From contig NZ_JANIAC010000004.1 of NCBI RefSeq assembly GCF_024723255.1, positions 62,001 to 126,000 on the forward strand: a stretch of DNA of 64,000 bases, written 5' to 3'. A program made the position numbers and the translations under genes. The first letter of the stretch is position 1. Every line of letters begins with the position of its first letter. A model generated the notes under the pieces. It was not told where the DNA came from. It was given only the letters and a program-made list of their open reading frames with translations, and did not search any database. The DNA comes from Aestuariibaculum sp. M13 (lineage in GTDB: Bacteria > Bacteroidota > Bacteroidia > Flavobacteriales > Flavobacteriaceae). Shown here piece by piece: positions 27,658-36,852 of the stretch.

Positions 27658-28641
27658 ATGAAAAATATTCAAGTTGGAATTATTGGTGGTGCAGGGTATA
27701 CTGCCGGTGAATTGGTTAGATTACTAATCAATCATTCACGAGCAGAACTTAACTTTGTATACAGTACATCTAACGCAGGAAATAAAATAAGTAAAATTCA
27801 TCAGGATCTTGTGGGTTCTCTGGATTTGGAGTTTACCGATACGGTAAATCCGGATGTTGACGTGTTGTTTTTGTGTCTTGGGCATGGTAATTCGGTTAAA
27901 TTCTTATCGGAAAACAGCTTTTCAGAAAACACAAAAATCATCGATTTAGGGAACGATTTCAGATTGGAAGCCGATAAAGTTTTTAATGGAAAAAACTTTG
28001 TTTACGGGCTGCCTGAATTACAATGGGAAGCTATTAAAACAGCTAATTATATTGCAAATCCAGGATGTTTTGCAACAGCTATTCAATTAGGTTTGTTGCC
28101 ACTGGCGAATGCAGGATTGTTAAATGAAGATGTTCACATTAATGCGGTAACCGGAGCTACCGGAGCAGGAACGTCCCTTTCGGCAACGACACACTACACG
28201 TGGCGCGATAATAACTTTTCATATTATAAACCCTTTACGCATCAGCATTTAGGAGAAATTAACCAATCGGTGAAACAATTACAAGGCGGGTTCGATTCAG
28301 ATATTTTATTTATGCCTAACCGAGGAAATTTTTCTAGGGGAATTTTCGCAACGCTTTACACCGATTTTTCGGGTTCGGTTGAAGAAGCTAAAGCGCTTTA
28401 TAAAGATTTTTATGAAGATGCTGAATTTACGTTTATTTCCGATGAAGAATTACATTTAAAACAGGTAGTTAATACCAATAAGTGTTTAATTCATTTACAT
28501 AAACATAACGGAAAATTGTTAATAACCAGTATTATAGATAATTTATTAAAAGGTGCTTCCGGGCAGGCTGTTCAGAATATGAATTTAATGTTCGGACTTG
28601 AAGAAACCACTGGGTTGAACTTGAAAGCGACTTATTTCTAA
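27658..28641 (+). CDS. argC: N-acyl-gamma-glutamyl-phosphate reductase
   Basis: The 327-residue NADPH-dependent reductase has the nucleotide-binding motif GIIGGAGYTAGELVRLL at about 7-23 and the catalytic Cys in ANPGCFATAIQL (near residue 139). The TGATGAGTSLSATTHYTWRDNNF and HQHLGEI patterns are typical of ArgC. It reduces N-acylglutamyl phosphate to the semialdehyde. The length matches the short ArgC type. It precedes proC by 20 nt. Confidence 0.96.
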   Translation: MKNIQVGIIGGAGYTAGELVRLLINHSRAELNFVYSTSNAGNKISKIHQDLVGSLDLEFTDTVNPDVDVLFLCLGHGNSVKFLSENSFSENTKIIDLGNDFRLEADKVFNGKNFVYGLPELQWEAIKTANYIANPGCFATAIQLGLLPLANAGLLNEDVHINAVTGATGAGTSLSATTHYTWRDNNFSYYKPFTHQHLGEINQSVKQLQGGFDSDILFMPNRGNFSRGIFATLYTDFSGSVEEAKALYKDFYEDAEFTFISDEELHLKQVVNTNKCLIHLHKHNGKLLITSIIDNLLKGASGQAVQNMNLMFGLEETTGLNLKATYF

Positions 28642-28661
28642 TAAAAAGAACTAACCAACAC

Positions 28662-29453
28662 ATGAAAATAGCAGTAATAGGAATCGGTAATTTAGGAAGT
28701 TCGATTGCAAACGGACTTATTAAAAACAATACTTTTTCATTGTTTTTAAGTAGCCGAAAAGCGAGTAGCTTAGAGGCGTTTAAAGGCGTTGAAAACGTTG
28801 AAACGACTAACAACAATGCGTGGGCTGTAGAGCAGTCAGATATTGTTATTTTCGCTTTACAACCCAAACATATAGATAAGGTTCTGGAAGAAGTTTCAGG
28901 GAAAATTACCGAAAACCATATTGTTATTTCTGTGGCTGCCGGAGTTGAAATTCCAAGGATTGAAAGTATTATTGGAAGCGATAAAAATATCATGCGTGTC
29001 ATGCCTAATACAGCGATTTCTATTGGTAAATCGATGACCTGTATTTCGGCAAACGATAAAGCTCAGGATAAAGTGAGTTTAGCACAGGATATTTTTAATC
29101 AATTAGGAACAACATTGGTGATTCCGGAAGAATTAATACAGGCAGCAACCGTTATCTGCGCCAGCGGAATTGCGTTTTGGATGCGCTTGGTTCGTGCTAC
29201 GACACAAGGGGCTATTCAGTTAGGTTTCGAAGCCCATGAAGCTCACCAATTAGCAACACAAACCTGTTATGGAGCAGCTAGTTTATTAATTGAAAGCGGG
29301 AAACACCCAGAACAGGAAATCGATCGTGTAACGACTCCAAGTGGTTGTACGATAGAAGGTTTGAATGCTATGGAACATAATGGATTAAGCTCTGCTTTAA
29401 TTCAGGGGCTTATAGCTTCATTCGAAAAAATTAATCAAATTAAAAAGAATTAA
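28662..29453 (+). CDS. proC: Pyrroline-5-carboxylate reductase
   Basis: The 263-residue enzyme catalyses the last step of proline synthesis. The NAD(P)-binding motif IGIGNLGSSIANGL lies at the N-terminus, followed by ALQPKHIDKVLEEV, MRVMPNTAISIGKSMT, and the C-terminal signature ASLLIESGKHPEQEIDRVTTPSGCTIEGLNAME. It sits inside the arginine cluster and is separated from argD by one base, so proline and arginine synthesis appear to share a transcript. Confidence 0.96.
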   Translation: MKIAVIGIGNLGSSIANGLIKNNTFSLFLSSRKASSLEAFKGVENVETTNNNAWAVEQSDIVIFALQPKHIDKVLEEVSGKITENHIVISVAAGVEIPRIESIIGSDKNIMRVMPNTAISIGKSMTCISANDKAQDKVSLAQDIFNQLGTTLVIPEELIQAATVICASGIAFWMRLVRATTQGAIQLGFEAHEAHQLATQTCYGAASLLIESGKHPEQEIDRVTTPSGCTIEGLNAMEHNGLSSALIQGLIASFEKINQIKKN

Positions 29454-29454
29454 A

Positions 29455-30594
29455 ATGCCATTATTTGACGTTTATCCACTATATAATGTAACGCCGGTAT
29501 CGGCGAAGGGTATTCACGTTTACGACGAAAATAATACCGAATATTTAGACCTTTACGGTGGTCATGCCGTAATTTCTATTGGTCATGCGCATCCTAATTA
29601 TGTGGCTGCGATTACCAATCAGGTGAATGCTTTAGGATTTTATTCAAATGCTATTCAAAATCCAATCCAGGTGGAATTGGCCGATAAGTTGGAAGCACTT
29701 TCTGGTTGTGAAGGTTACAACTTATTTTTGTGTAATTCAGGTGCCGAAGCGAATGAAAATGCATTAAAGTTAGCCTCTTTTAAAACAGGAAAGTCGCGTG
29801 TGGTGGCGTTTAAAAACGGATTCCACGGACGTACATCGGCGGCTGTTGCAGCAACCGATAATCCTAATATTATAGCACCAATAAATGCGCAGCAGGAAGT
29901 AACCATTCTGGAGTTAAACGATATTGAAGGTGTAAAAACCGAGTTAGAAAAAGGAGATGTTTGTGCGGTTATTGTTGAATTTATTCAAGGGGTTGGAGGT
30001 TTAGATCAGGCTACTGCCGAATTTTACGAGCAGGTTGATACGCTTTGTAAAGCGAATAACACCTATTTTATTGCCGATGAGGTACAGTCTGGTTACGGAC
30101 GTTCCGGGAAATTCTTCGCGTTTCAGCATTATAATGTGACTCCGGAAGTGATTTCAATTGCTAAAGGTATGGGTAACGGATTTCCTATTGGCGGGATTTT
30201 AATTCATCCGGATATTGAAGCAAAATACGGTATGTTAGGAACCACTTTTGGTGGTAATCATTTAGCATGTGCTGCTGGTTTAGCGGTTTTAAACACCATT
30301 GAAGAAGAACAATTAATCGACAATGTGAATGCGATGGCTGAGTATTTTATTTCAATTGCTAAAAATATTCCTCAGATAAAAAATATAAAAGGACGTGGCT
30401 TAATGCTTGGTTTAGAATTCGATTTTGAAGTGGGAGATTTAAGAAAGAAATTAATCTACGATCACCATATTTTTACTGGTGGGGCTTCAAATAAAAAGTT
30501 ACTTAGAATTTTACCACCATTAACAATTAAAAAGGAACATATCGATCAGTTTTTTAAGGCCTTAAAAAAGGAGCTAGAAGCGGTTGAAGTATAA
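29455..30594 (+). CDS. argD: N-acylornithine aminotransferase (class III)
   Basis: The 379-residue PLP enzyme converts N-acylglutamate semialdehyde to N-acylornithine. Class III features are LDLYGGHAVISIGHAHP, LCNSGAEANENALKLA, FKNGFHGRTSAAVA, IADEVQSGYGRSGKFFAFQHY and the PLP lysine in SIAKGMGNGFPIGG (near residue 238). It is shorter than E. coli ArgD (406) but full-length for this group. The acyl group may be acetyl or succinyl. Confidence 0.93.
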   Translation: MPLFDVYPLYNVTPVSAKGIHVYDENNTEYLDLYGGHAVISIGHAHPNYVAAITNQVNALGFYSNAIQNPIQVELADKLEALSGCEGYNLFLCNSGAEANENALKLASFKTGKSRVVAFKNGFHGRTSAAVAATDNPNIIAPINAQQEVTILELNDIEGVKTELEKGDVCAVIVEFIQGVGGLDQATAEFYEQVDTLCKANNTYFIADEVQSGYGRSGKFFAFQHYNVTPEVISIAKGMGNGFPIGGILIHPDIEAKYGMLGTTFGGNHLACAAGLAVLNTIEEEQLIDNVNAMAEYFISIAKNIPQIKNIKGRGLMLGLEFDFEVGDLRKKLIYDHHIFTGGASNKKLLRILPPLTIKKEHIDQFFKALKKELEAVEV

Positions 30595-30603
30595 AAATAA
30601 CGT

Positions 30604-30629
30604 GTCATTTCGCCGATAGGAGAAATCAC
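30604..30629 (+). repeat. Short dispersed-repeat-like hairpin between argD and proA
   Basis: GTCATTTCGCCGATAGGAGA plus AATCAC resembles the GTCATTTCGA...GAGAAATCT element scattered through many Bacteroidota genomes. The stem is ATTTC (30607-30611) with GAAAT (30622-30626). Confidence 0.4.
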
Positions 30630-30644
30630 ATAAGGATATAAAAA

Positions 30645-31841
30645 ATGAACACCTTATTATCAATTGAAACAAGAAACGCTGTATTGTTAAAAATGGCTGA
30701 ACTTCTTGAAAAAGAACGTACAGCGATTATAGAAATTAACAAAGCCGATCTTGAAGCTTACAATGGCGACGACATTTCGATGTACGATCGTTTAAAAGTG
30801 AACGATGCTAAAGTAGACGAAATGATTGCTTCGGTAACGCATTTAGCATCTCAGGCAGACCCCGTTGGTGTAGAGCGTTTTAGTTTCAAGCACGATAATG
30901 GCATGCAGGTGTATAATAAAACTGCATCCTTCGGAACGGTGCTGATTATTTACGAATCGCGCCCGGATGTTACCGTTGAAGCGGCTGGTATTGCCTTTAA
31001 ATCGGGGAACAAAATTTTACTTAAGGGCGGAAAGGAATCTACCGATTCTAATTTAAAAATTGTTGATTTGTGGCATGAGGCTTTAAAAGCAAATGGAGCG
31101 TCGACTGAATGGGTAGAATATTTACAATTCAACAGAACCGAAACACAGGCGTTTTTGGAAAATCCAACACAAAAAGTCGATTTAATTGTGCCACGTGGTG
31201 GCGAGCGTTTAATTGCTTTTGTGAAGGAACATGCGACTTGTCCGGTAATTATTAGCGGACGTGGAAATAACTTTGTGTATGTGCATAAAGAAGCCGATTT
31301 GGATATTGCTTTAAAAGTGATTATCAATGCTAAAACAGCTAAAATTTCGGCGTGTAATGCACTTGATAAAGTGTTAATTGATGCTAATCTTCCGAATAAG
31401 AAAAGCTTTATAAATACATTAATTTCAGAATTAAAGAATTTTGATGTTCAGATTTTAGGTGATGAAAACATAGCGAAATATGAAGGTGTTGAAGCTATAG
31501 AATCTGACGATATCTGGTATCAGGAGTTTTTAGATTTTAAAATCGCTATTGCTGAAATCGGGTCAACTCAGGTGGCTATTGCCATGATCAACCAATATTC
31601 TGGTGGGCATTCTTCTTCAATTATTACAACTAATGAGGATGAAGCGAAAGTATTTATGGAAAATGTAGATACTGCAGCGGTGTACCACAACGCTTCAACG
31701 CGTTTTACCGATGGTGGTCAGTTAGGACTTGGAGGAGAATTAGCGATTAGTACCGATAAATTACATCAACGTGGTCCGATAGGTTTACAGCATTTAGTAA
31801 CGAATAAATGGTATGTTCACGGTAACGGACAAATAAGATAG
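30645..31841 (+). CDS. proA: Glutamate-5-semialdehyde dehydrogenase (gamma-glutamyl phosphate reductase)
   Basis: The 398-residue aldehyde dehydrogenase-fold enzyme has the ProA patterns IYESRPDVTVEAAGIAFKSG, LLKGGKES, LIVPRGGERLIAFV and ISACNALDKVLID, where the Cys (near residue 236) is the catalytic nucleophile. The C-terminal AVYHNASTRFTDGGQLGLGGE is diagnostic. It reduces glutamyl 5-phosphate to the semialdehyde, feeding proC. Two bases separate it from proB, so the two ProA/ProB partners are tightly coupled. Confidence 0.96.
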   Translation: MNTLLSIETRNAVLLKMAELLEKERTAIIEINKADLEAYNGDDISMYDRLKVNDAKVDEMIASVTHLASQADPVGVERFSFKHDNGMQVYNKTASFGTVLIIYESRPDVTVEAAGIAFKSGNKILLKGGKESTDSNLKIVDLWHEALKANGASTEWVEYLQFNRTETQAFLENPTQKVDLIVPRGGERLIAFVKEHATCPVIISGRGNNFVYVHKEADLDIALKVIINAKTAKISACNALDKVLIDANLPNKKSFINTLISELKNFDVQILGDENIAKYEGVEAIESDDIWYQEFLDFKIAIAEIGSTQVAIAMINQYSGGHSSSIITTNEDEAKVFMENVDTAAVYHNASTRFTDGGQLGLGGELAISTDKLHQRGPIGLQHLVTNKWYVHGNGQIR

Positions 31842-31843
31842 GC

Positions 31844-32608
31844 ATGCAGAAAAAGAAACGCATATTACTTAAGGTAGGTTCTAATACATTAACCAAAGAA
31901 ACCGATAATATTTCCAGAGGAAAAATCGAAGACTTGGCAAGTCAGATAGCAGAGTTGAAGGATACCTGCGAATTTGTTATTGTAAGTTCGGGAGCCATTG
32001 CCGTGGCTAAACAGTTTGTGAAACTGGAAAGTAAGCAAAAGGATGTTTTTGTAAAACAGGCTTTGGCATCTATCGGTCAGCCGCACTTAATAAGAATATA
32101 TCAGGAGATTTTCAGAGAATACGGGTTGTTAACATCACAGTGTTTGTTATCGTATTCCGATTTCGAAAAAAAGGAAAGTCGTACCAATATTGTTAATACC
32201 ATTAATGTGTTGGTGAACAATAATTATATTCCCATTATTAATGAAAATGATACGGTTGCAACCGATGAAATTAAATTTGGCGATAATGATAAACTGGGTG
32301 CTTTAACAGCATCGCTTTTAGAAGCCGATTTATTTATTATAGCAACCAATACCAATGGTATTTACACCAAGGAATCTATGGAAAACGGTACGCCACAAAC
32401 CATAGAGTTAGTTGAAGATTTTGAAGCTTTACAAAGTGAAGTTGTTAACTCAAAATCATCACATGGAAGTGGAGGTATGCAATCAAAAATAGAAGCTGCC
32501 GCCGTAGCCAAAAAAGCAAATATTGAGACTTGGATTGTTAACGGACTGGAAGATCGTTTTATGCTGAATGCTTTCGAAAACAAAGTGCCGTTTACCAAGA
32601 TTAAATAA
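31844..32608 (+). CDS. proB: Glutamate 5-kinase, short form without PUA domain
   Basis: The 254-residue amino-acid kinase has KVGSNTLT at the N-terminus, VSSGAIAVA, the glutamate/proline-site region NTINVLVNNNYIPIINENDTVATDEIKFGDNDKL, and SHGSGGMQSKIEAA. It phosphorylates glutamate in the first step of proline synthesis. E. coli ProB has 367 residues because of a C-terminal PUA domain. Here the protein ends after the kinase fold, so feedback behaviour and oligomer state may differ. Confidence 0.95.
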   Translation: MQKKKRILLKVGSNTLTKETDNISRGKIEDLASQIAELKDTCEFVIVSSGAIAVAKQFVKLESKQKDVFVKQALASIGQPHLIRIYQEIFREYGLLTSQCLLSYSDFEKKESRTNIVNTINVLVNNNYIPIINENDTVATDEIKFGDNDKLGALTASLLEADLFIIATNTNGIYTKESMENGTPQTIELVEDFEALQSEVVNSKSSHGSGGMQSKIEAAAVAKKANIETWIVNGLEDRFMLNAFENKVPFTKIK

Positions 32609-32628
32609 AAAACTAAAGAACTATACAG

Positions 32629-33567
32629 ATGAAATATTACACCTCCATACATGATATCGATGACATCAATTCCTGGATTGAGGAAGCTAAAGAGTTAAAA
32701 CAAGATCCGTTAAAACATCTTGAATTGGGACGCAATAAAACCCTTGGGTTATTGTTCTTTAATTCAAGTTTGCGTACGCGGTTAAGCACTCAAAAAGCAG
32801 CCTTAAACTTAGGGATGAATCCTATTGTAATGAATGTTTCCGGAGATGCCTGGGGTATTGAGTTTGGAGATGGAACTGTTATGAATGGAAATACAGCCGA
32901 GCATATAAAGGAAGCTGCTGCGGTGGTTTCTCAATATTGCGATGTTATTGCCGTTAGAGCGTTTCCAACATTAACCGATAAGACTAAAGATGAAAGTGAA
33001 GAAGTTCTAAATGCTTTTAAAAAGTATGCCTCTGTACCTTTAGTTAATATGGAAAGTGCTACGGGCCACCCGCTACAAGCGTTAACTGATGCGATAACTA
33101 TTTCAGAATATAAGAAAAAGGACAGACCAAAAGTGGTGTTAAGCTGGGCGCCTCATGTTAAGGCGTTGCCTCATGCGGTAGCGAATAGTTTTACTCAGGC
33201 CATGCAGAAAATGGATGTCGATTTTGTAATTACCAATCCTGAGGGGTATAATTTAAGTCCGGACATTGTTGGCGATACACCTGTAATTCATAATCAGGAA
33301 GAAGCCTTAAAAGATGCTGATTTTGTTTACGTGAAAAACTGGAGTTGTTATGAAGACTACGGAAAAGTAATTAATACAGACCCGAATTGGATGATTACTA
33401 AAGATAAAATTGGTGATGCTAAATTTATGCACTGTTTACCGGTAAGGCGCAATGTTATTGTTGAAGATGCTGTTTTAGATAGCGATAGTTCAATCGTTAT
33501 TCAACAGGCAAATAACAGAACGTATGCGGCGCAATTAGTATTAAAGAAAATATTGGAAAATGCCTAA
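32629..33567 (+). CDS. argF': N-succinylornithine (or N-acetylornithine) carbamoyltransferase
   Basis: The 312-residue transcarbamylase is of the AOTCase/SOTCase group, not ordinary ornithine transcarbamylase. It shows FFNSSLRTRLSTQKAA (carbamoyl-phosphate loop), GDAWGIEFG, VVLSWAPHVKALPHAVANSF, KNWSCYEDYG and FMHCLPVRRNVIV, as in Bacteroides SOTCase. The residue that distinguishes the subtypes (Glu92 in Xanthomonas AOTCase, Pro90 in B. fragilis SOTCase) is Ala90 here (NGNTAEH). Substitution of Glu92 by Ala is reported to turn AOTCase into SOTCase, so succinylornithine is the favoured substrate. Its stop overlaps argB by 8 nt. Confidence 0.9.
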   Translation: MKYYTSIHDIDDINSWIEEAKELKQDPLKHLELGRNKTLGLLFFNSSLRTRLSTQKAALNLGMNPIVMNVSGDAWGIEFGDGTVMNGNTAEHIKEAAAVVSQYCDVIAVRAFPTLTDKTKDESEEVLNAFKKYASVPLVNMESATGHPLQALTDAITISEYKKKDRPKVVLSWAPHVKALPHAVANSFTQAMQKMDVDFVITNPEGYNLSPDIVGDTPVIHNQEEALKDADFVYVKNWSCYEDYGKVINTDPNWMITKDKIGDAKFMHCLPVRRNVIVEDAVLDSDSSIVIQQANNRTYAAQLVLKKILENA

Positions 33568-34342
33568 AGAAAAATTATCCATAGTAAAAATAGGAGGAAA
33601 CATAATTGAAGATGCTTCAGCTTTAGCTGACTTTTTAAAATTGTTTTCAGGATTAGAAGGAAAGAAAATTTTAGTGCATGGAGGCGGAAAACGCGCGACA
33701 CATATCGCTTCAAAACTGGGTATAGAATCGCAAATGGTTAACGGTCGTCGTATTACGGATGCAGAAACTTTAGAAGTCATTACCATGGTTTATGGTGGCT
33801 TGGTCAACAAAAATATTGTTGCCCAGCTACAGGCTTTAAGTATTGATGCTATTGGATTAACCGGAGCCGATGCCAACAGTATTACTTCAGATAAACGCCC
33901 CGTAAAAGAGGTCGATTTCGGATTTGTGGGCGATGTAAAATCGGTGGCTTATCATTCAGTAAATAAGTTAATTGAAGCTAATTTTACACCTGTTTTCTGC
34001 GCCATTACCCACGATGGTAAGGGGCAGTTGTTAAACACTAATGCCGATACGATTACCTCGCAAATTGCTATCGGAATGAGTGAACTTTACGAAACTTCTA
34101 TTTATTACTGTTTTGAATTGAACGGTGTTTTAAAAGATATCAACGATAAGAATTCTGTTATTAAACACATAGACACCAAGTTATATGGTGAATTATTAGA
34201 GCAAGGTATTATTGCCGATGGTATGCTGCCAAAATTAGAAAACTGTTTCGATGCACTTAATAATGGCGTTGCAACTATAAATATGGGAAATACCTCGATG
34301 TTGACACAGGAAAATGATAATTTTACAGCCATAACATTATAA
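33560..34342 (+). CDS. argB: N-acylglutamate kinase
   Basis: The 260-residue amino-acid kinase has KIGGNIIED, the substrate loop LVHGGGKRATHIASKLGI, MVNGRRITDAETLEVITMVYGGLVNKNIVA, and GMLPKLENCFDALNNGV. It phosphorylates N-acetyl- or N-succinylglutamate, giving the substrate of ArgC. The N-terminal arginine-binding helix of arginine-sensitive kinases is lacking, which suggests the type not inhibited by arginine and leaves control to expression (inference). It overlaps argF' and is one base from the next gene. Confidence 0.94.
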   Translation: MPKEKLSIVKIGGNIIEDASALADFLKLFSGLEGKKILVHGGGKRATHIASKLGIESQMVNGRRITDAETLEVITMVYGGLVNKNIVAQLQALSIDAIGLTGADANSITSDKRPVKEVDFGFVGDVKSVAYHSVNKLIEANFTPVFCAITHDGKGQLLNTNADTITSQIAIGMSELYETSIYYCFELNGVLKDINDKNSVIKHIDTKLYGELLEQGIIADGMLPKLENCFDALNNGVATINMGNTSMLTQENDNFTAITL

Positions 34343-34343
34343 A

Positions 34344-35411
34344 ATGACGGAAGTAGAATTAAAAAACGATGCAATAAATCTATTAAAACAATTAATAGAA
34401 ACACAGTCTTTCTCTTCAGAGGAAGATCAGACCGCATTGCTTATTGAAGATTGGTTTAAGCGTTATAATATAGATTGCAAGCGCACCCAAAATAACGTTT
34501 GGGCAGTCAATAAATATTTCGATGAGAGCAAACCAACCTTATTATTAAACTCACATCACGATACGGTAAAGCCTAACAGTGCTTACACCAAAGATCCGTT
34601 TAAAGCCATTGTTGAAGAAGGTAAATTATACGGATTAGGAAGTAACGATGCAGGAGGTTGTTTGGTGTCGTTAATTGCAACCTTCACCTATTTTTACAGT
34701 ACAGAAGATTTAAAATATAATTTAGTCATTGTCGCTTCCGCGGAAGAGGAAAGTAGCGGGCCAAACGGCTTAAACAGTATGCTACCAATCATTCCTAAAG
34801 TGGATGTGGCGATAGTAGGTGAGCCAACTTTAATGAATCTGGCTGTTGCCGAAAAAGGTCTGGTGGTATTCGATGCTGTTGTGGCTGGAACGCCGAGCCA
34901 CGCCGCGCATCCAAACGATAATAACGCCATTTACAATACTATTGAAGTCTTACAGTGGTTTAAGGATTTTAAATTTGAAAAGACGTCTGAAGCTTTAGGT
35001 GATGTAAAACTTACGGTTACTCAGGTCAACGCCGGGTCACAACATAATGTGGTGCCAGGTCACGTCGATTTGGTAATTGATGTTCGTGTAAATGATGCTT
35101 ACAGTAATGCTGAAATTGCCGAAATTTTACAAGCTCAGTCGCCATGCACGAGTATTAAGCCAAGAAGCTTGCGATTAAATTCGTCAAGTATTCCAGTAGA
35201 GCACCCTTTAGTTCAGGAAGGTGTGGCAATGGGAAGAACAACATACGGGTCGCCAACATTATCAGATCAGGCGGTGTTAAGCTGTCCGTCGTTAAAGTTA
35301 GGACCAGGAGACAGCACGCGCTCACATTCCGCAGATGAATTTATTTATCTGAATGAAATTGAACAAGGCATAGATATTTATATTGAATTGTTAAAACGTG
35401 TCATCGTTTAA
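34344..35411 (+). CDS. argE: M20 family deacylase, probable N-acylcitrulline or N-acylornithine deacylase
   Basis: The 355-residue M20 metallopeptidase-fold enzyme shows zinc-site patterns LLLNSHHDTVKP, GLGSNDAGGCL and ASAEEESSGPNGL, the last with the catalytic Glu. The dimerisation domain is around AGTPSHAAHPNDNNAIYNT and the C-terminal ligand region around GPGDSTRSHSADEFI. In a pathway using the argF'-type transcarbamylase it would remove the acyl group from acylcitrulline, not acylornithine. The exact acyl group is unproven. It is separated from argB by one base and from argH by 35 nt. Confidence 0.88.
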   Translation: MTEVELKNDAINLLKQLIETQSFSSEEDQTALLIEDWFKRYNIDCKRTQNNVWAVNKYFDESKPTLLLNSHHDTVKPNSAYTKDPFKAIVEEGKLYGLGSNDAGGCLVSLIATFTYFYSTEDLKYNLVIVASAEEESSGPNGLNSMLPIIPKVDVAIVGEPTLMNLAVAEKGLVVFDAVVAGTPSHAAHPNDNNAIYNTIEVLQWFKDFKFEKTSEALGDVKLTVTQVNAGSQHNVVPGHVDLVIDVRVNDAYSNAEIAEILQAQSPCTSIKPRSLRLNSSSIPVEHPLVQEGVAMGRTTYGSPTLSDQAVLSCPSLKLGPGDSTRSHSADEFIYLNEIEQGIDIYIELLKRVIV

Positions 35412-35446
35412 ACAATTCAACGAATAAACAAATAAACAGAGATAGA

Positions 35447-36721
35447 ATGAAACTTTGGGATAAAGGTATATCAATCGATAAAAAAATAGAGCAATTTACT
35501 GTTGGTAACGACAGGGAAATTGATATTCATATTGCAAAATACGATGTTATTGCATCTAAAGCACACGCCAAAATGCTTCATAAGATTGGTATTTTAACCA
35601 CTATTGAATTAGAGCAATTACTTGGAGGTTTAGACCTTTTAGCGAATGAAATTGAAGCTGGAGAATTTGTTATCGATGCTCAGTTTGAAGACGTACATTC
35701 TAAGATAGAATACGAACTAACAGCTAATTTAGGCGATGTTGGTAAAAAGATTCACACGGCACGCTCAAGAAACGATCAGGTTTTAGTGGCTTGTCATTTA
35801 TACTACAAGGAAAATCTTGGCTTGGTTAGAGAAAAAGTAAAAACGCTTTTTGAAACCTTGTTGAGTCAGGCTGAGGTTTATAAAGATAAGGTTTTACCGG
35901 GCTATACGCATTTACAAGTGGCGATGCCATCGTCTTTCGGGTTATGGTTTTCAGCCTATGCCGAGCAAATGATTGACGATGTCTTTTTAATTGATGCAGC
36001 CATAAAAACGGTAGATCAAAATCCGTTGGGATCTGCAGCTGGTTATGGAAGTTCCTTCCCGATAGATCGTGAATTTACCACCAAAGAAATGGAATTTGCG
36101 ACGTTAAAATACAACGTGGTAGCAGCACAAATGGGGCGTGGTAAAAACGAACGCACTATTTCGGCAGCTTTAGGAAGTTTAGCCAATACCATGGCGCGTT
36201 TCGCGATGGATACTTGCTTGTATATGAGTCAGAATTTCGGTTTTATTTCATTCCCGGATGAATTAACAACCGGAAGTAGTATCATGCCACATAAAAAGAA
36301 TCCGGATGTATTCGAATTGATTCGTGGTAAGTGTAACAAAATTCAGGCTTTACAAACCGAAATGGTTTTAATTACTAATAATTTACCAAGTGGTTACCAT
36401 CGTGATTTTCAGTTGTTAAAAGAAAATATGATTGCAGCTTTTGAAGAAATTAAAGATATTCTGGATATTTTCAATTTCTCTATTCAACAAGTTATTGTAA
36501 AAGATATTGATATCAACGACGAAAAATATAAATACTTATTTACGGTTGATAATATTAATACCTTGGTTGTTGAAGGGCAAACCTTTAGAGAGGCATATCA
36601 AAAAATAGGGGGACAAGTTCAGGATGGAACTTATGTGCCGGATACCTCAAAAAAACACACACACGAAGGTAGTATTCACAACTTATGTTTAGATAAAATT
36701 CGAGATAAGTTTCCTGAATAA
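35447..36721 (+). CDS. argH: Argininosuccinate lyase
   Basis: The 424-residue enzyme of the fumarase/aspartase superfamily cleaves argininosuccinate to arginine and fumarate. It shows FEDVHSKIEYELTANLGDVG, HTARSRNDQVLVACHLY, YTHLQVAMPSSFGLWF, NPLGSAAGYGSSFPIDRE, and the superfamily signature GSSIMPHKKNPDVFE (about residues 277-291). It is slightly shorter than the 450-470 usual for the family. It is the last gene of the arginine-proline operon and a terminator follows. Confidence 0.95.
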   Translation: MKLWDKGISIDKKIEQFTVGNDREIDIHIAKYDVIASKAHAKMLHKIGILTTIELEQLLGGLDLLANEIEAGEFVIDAQFEDVHSKIEYELTANLGDVGKKIHTARSRNDQVLVACHLYYKENLGLVREKVKTLFETLLSQAEVYKDKVLPGYTHLQVAMPSSFGLWFSAYAEQMIDDVFLIDAAIKTVDQNPLGSAAGYGSSFPIDREFTTKEMEFATLKYNVVAAQMGRGKNERTISAALGSLANTMARFAMDTCLYMSQNFGFISFPDELTTGSSIMPHKKNPDVFELIRGKCNKIQALQTEMVLITNNLPSGYHRDFQLLKENMIAAFEEIKDILDIFNFSIQQVIVKDIDINDEKYKYLFTVDNINTLVVEGQTFREAYQKIGGQVQDGTYVPDTSKKHTHEGSIHNLCLDKIRDKFPE

Positions 36722-36747
36722 ACTAACCTTTAGGTCAATGAAAAATG

Positions 36748-36791
36748 AAATCACATTAGAGAGTTAATCGCTTTTTAATGTGATTTTTATT
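36748..36791 (+). terminator. Terminator at end of the arg-pro operon
   Basis: AAATCACATTA (36748-36758) pairs perfectly with TAATGTGATTT (36776-36786) across a 17-nt loop, followed by a T-rich run. Confidence 0.8.
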
Positions 36792-36852
36792 TTTTGGAGG
36801 CTGTCTGTTAAGCTTAAAAGCTTCGTATATTGTTTATGTTAATTCAAAGGTT

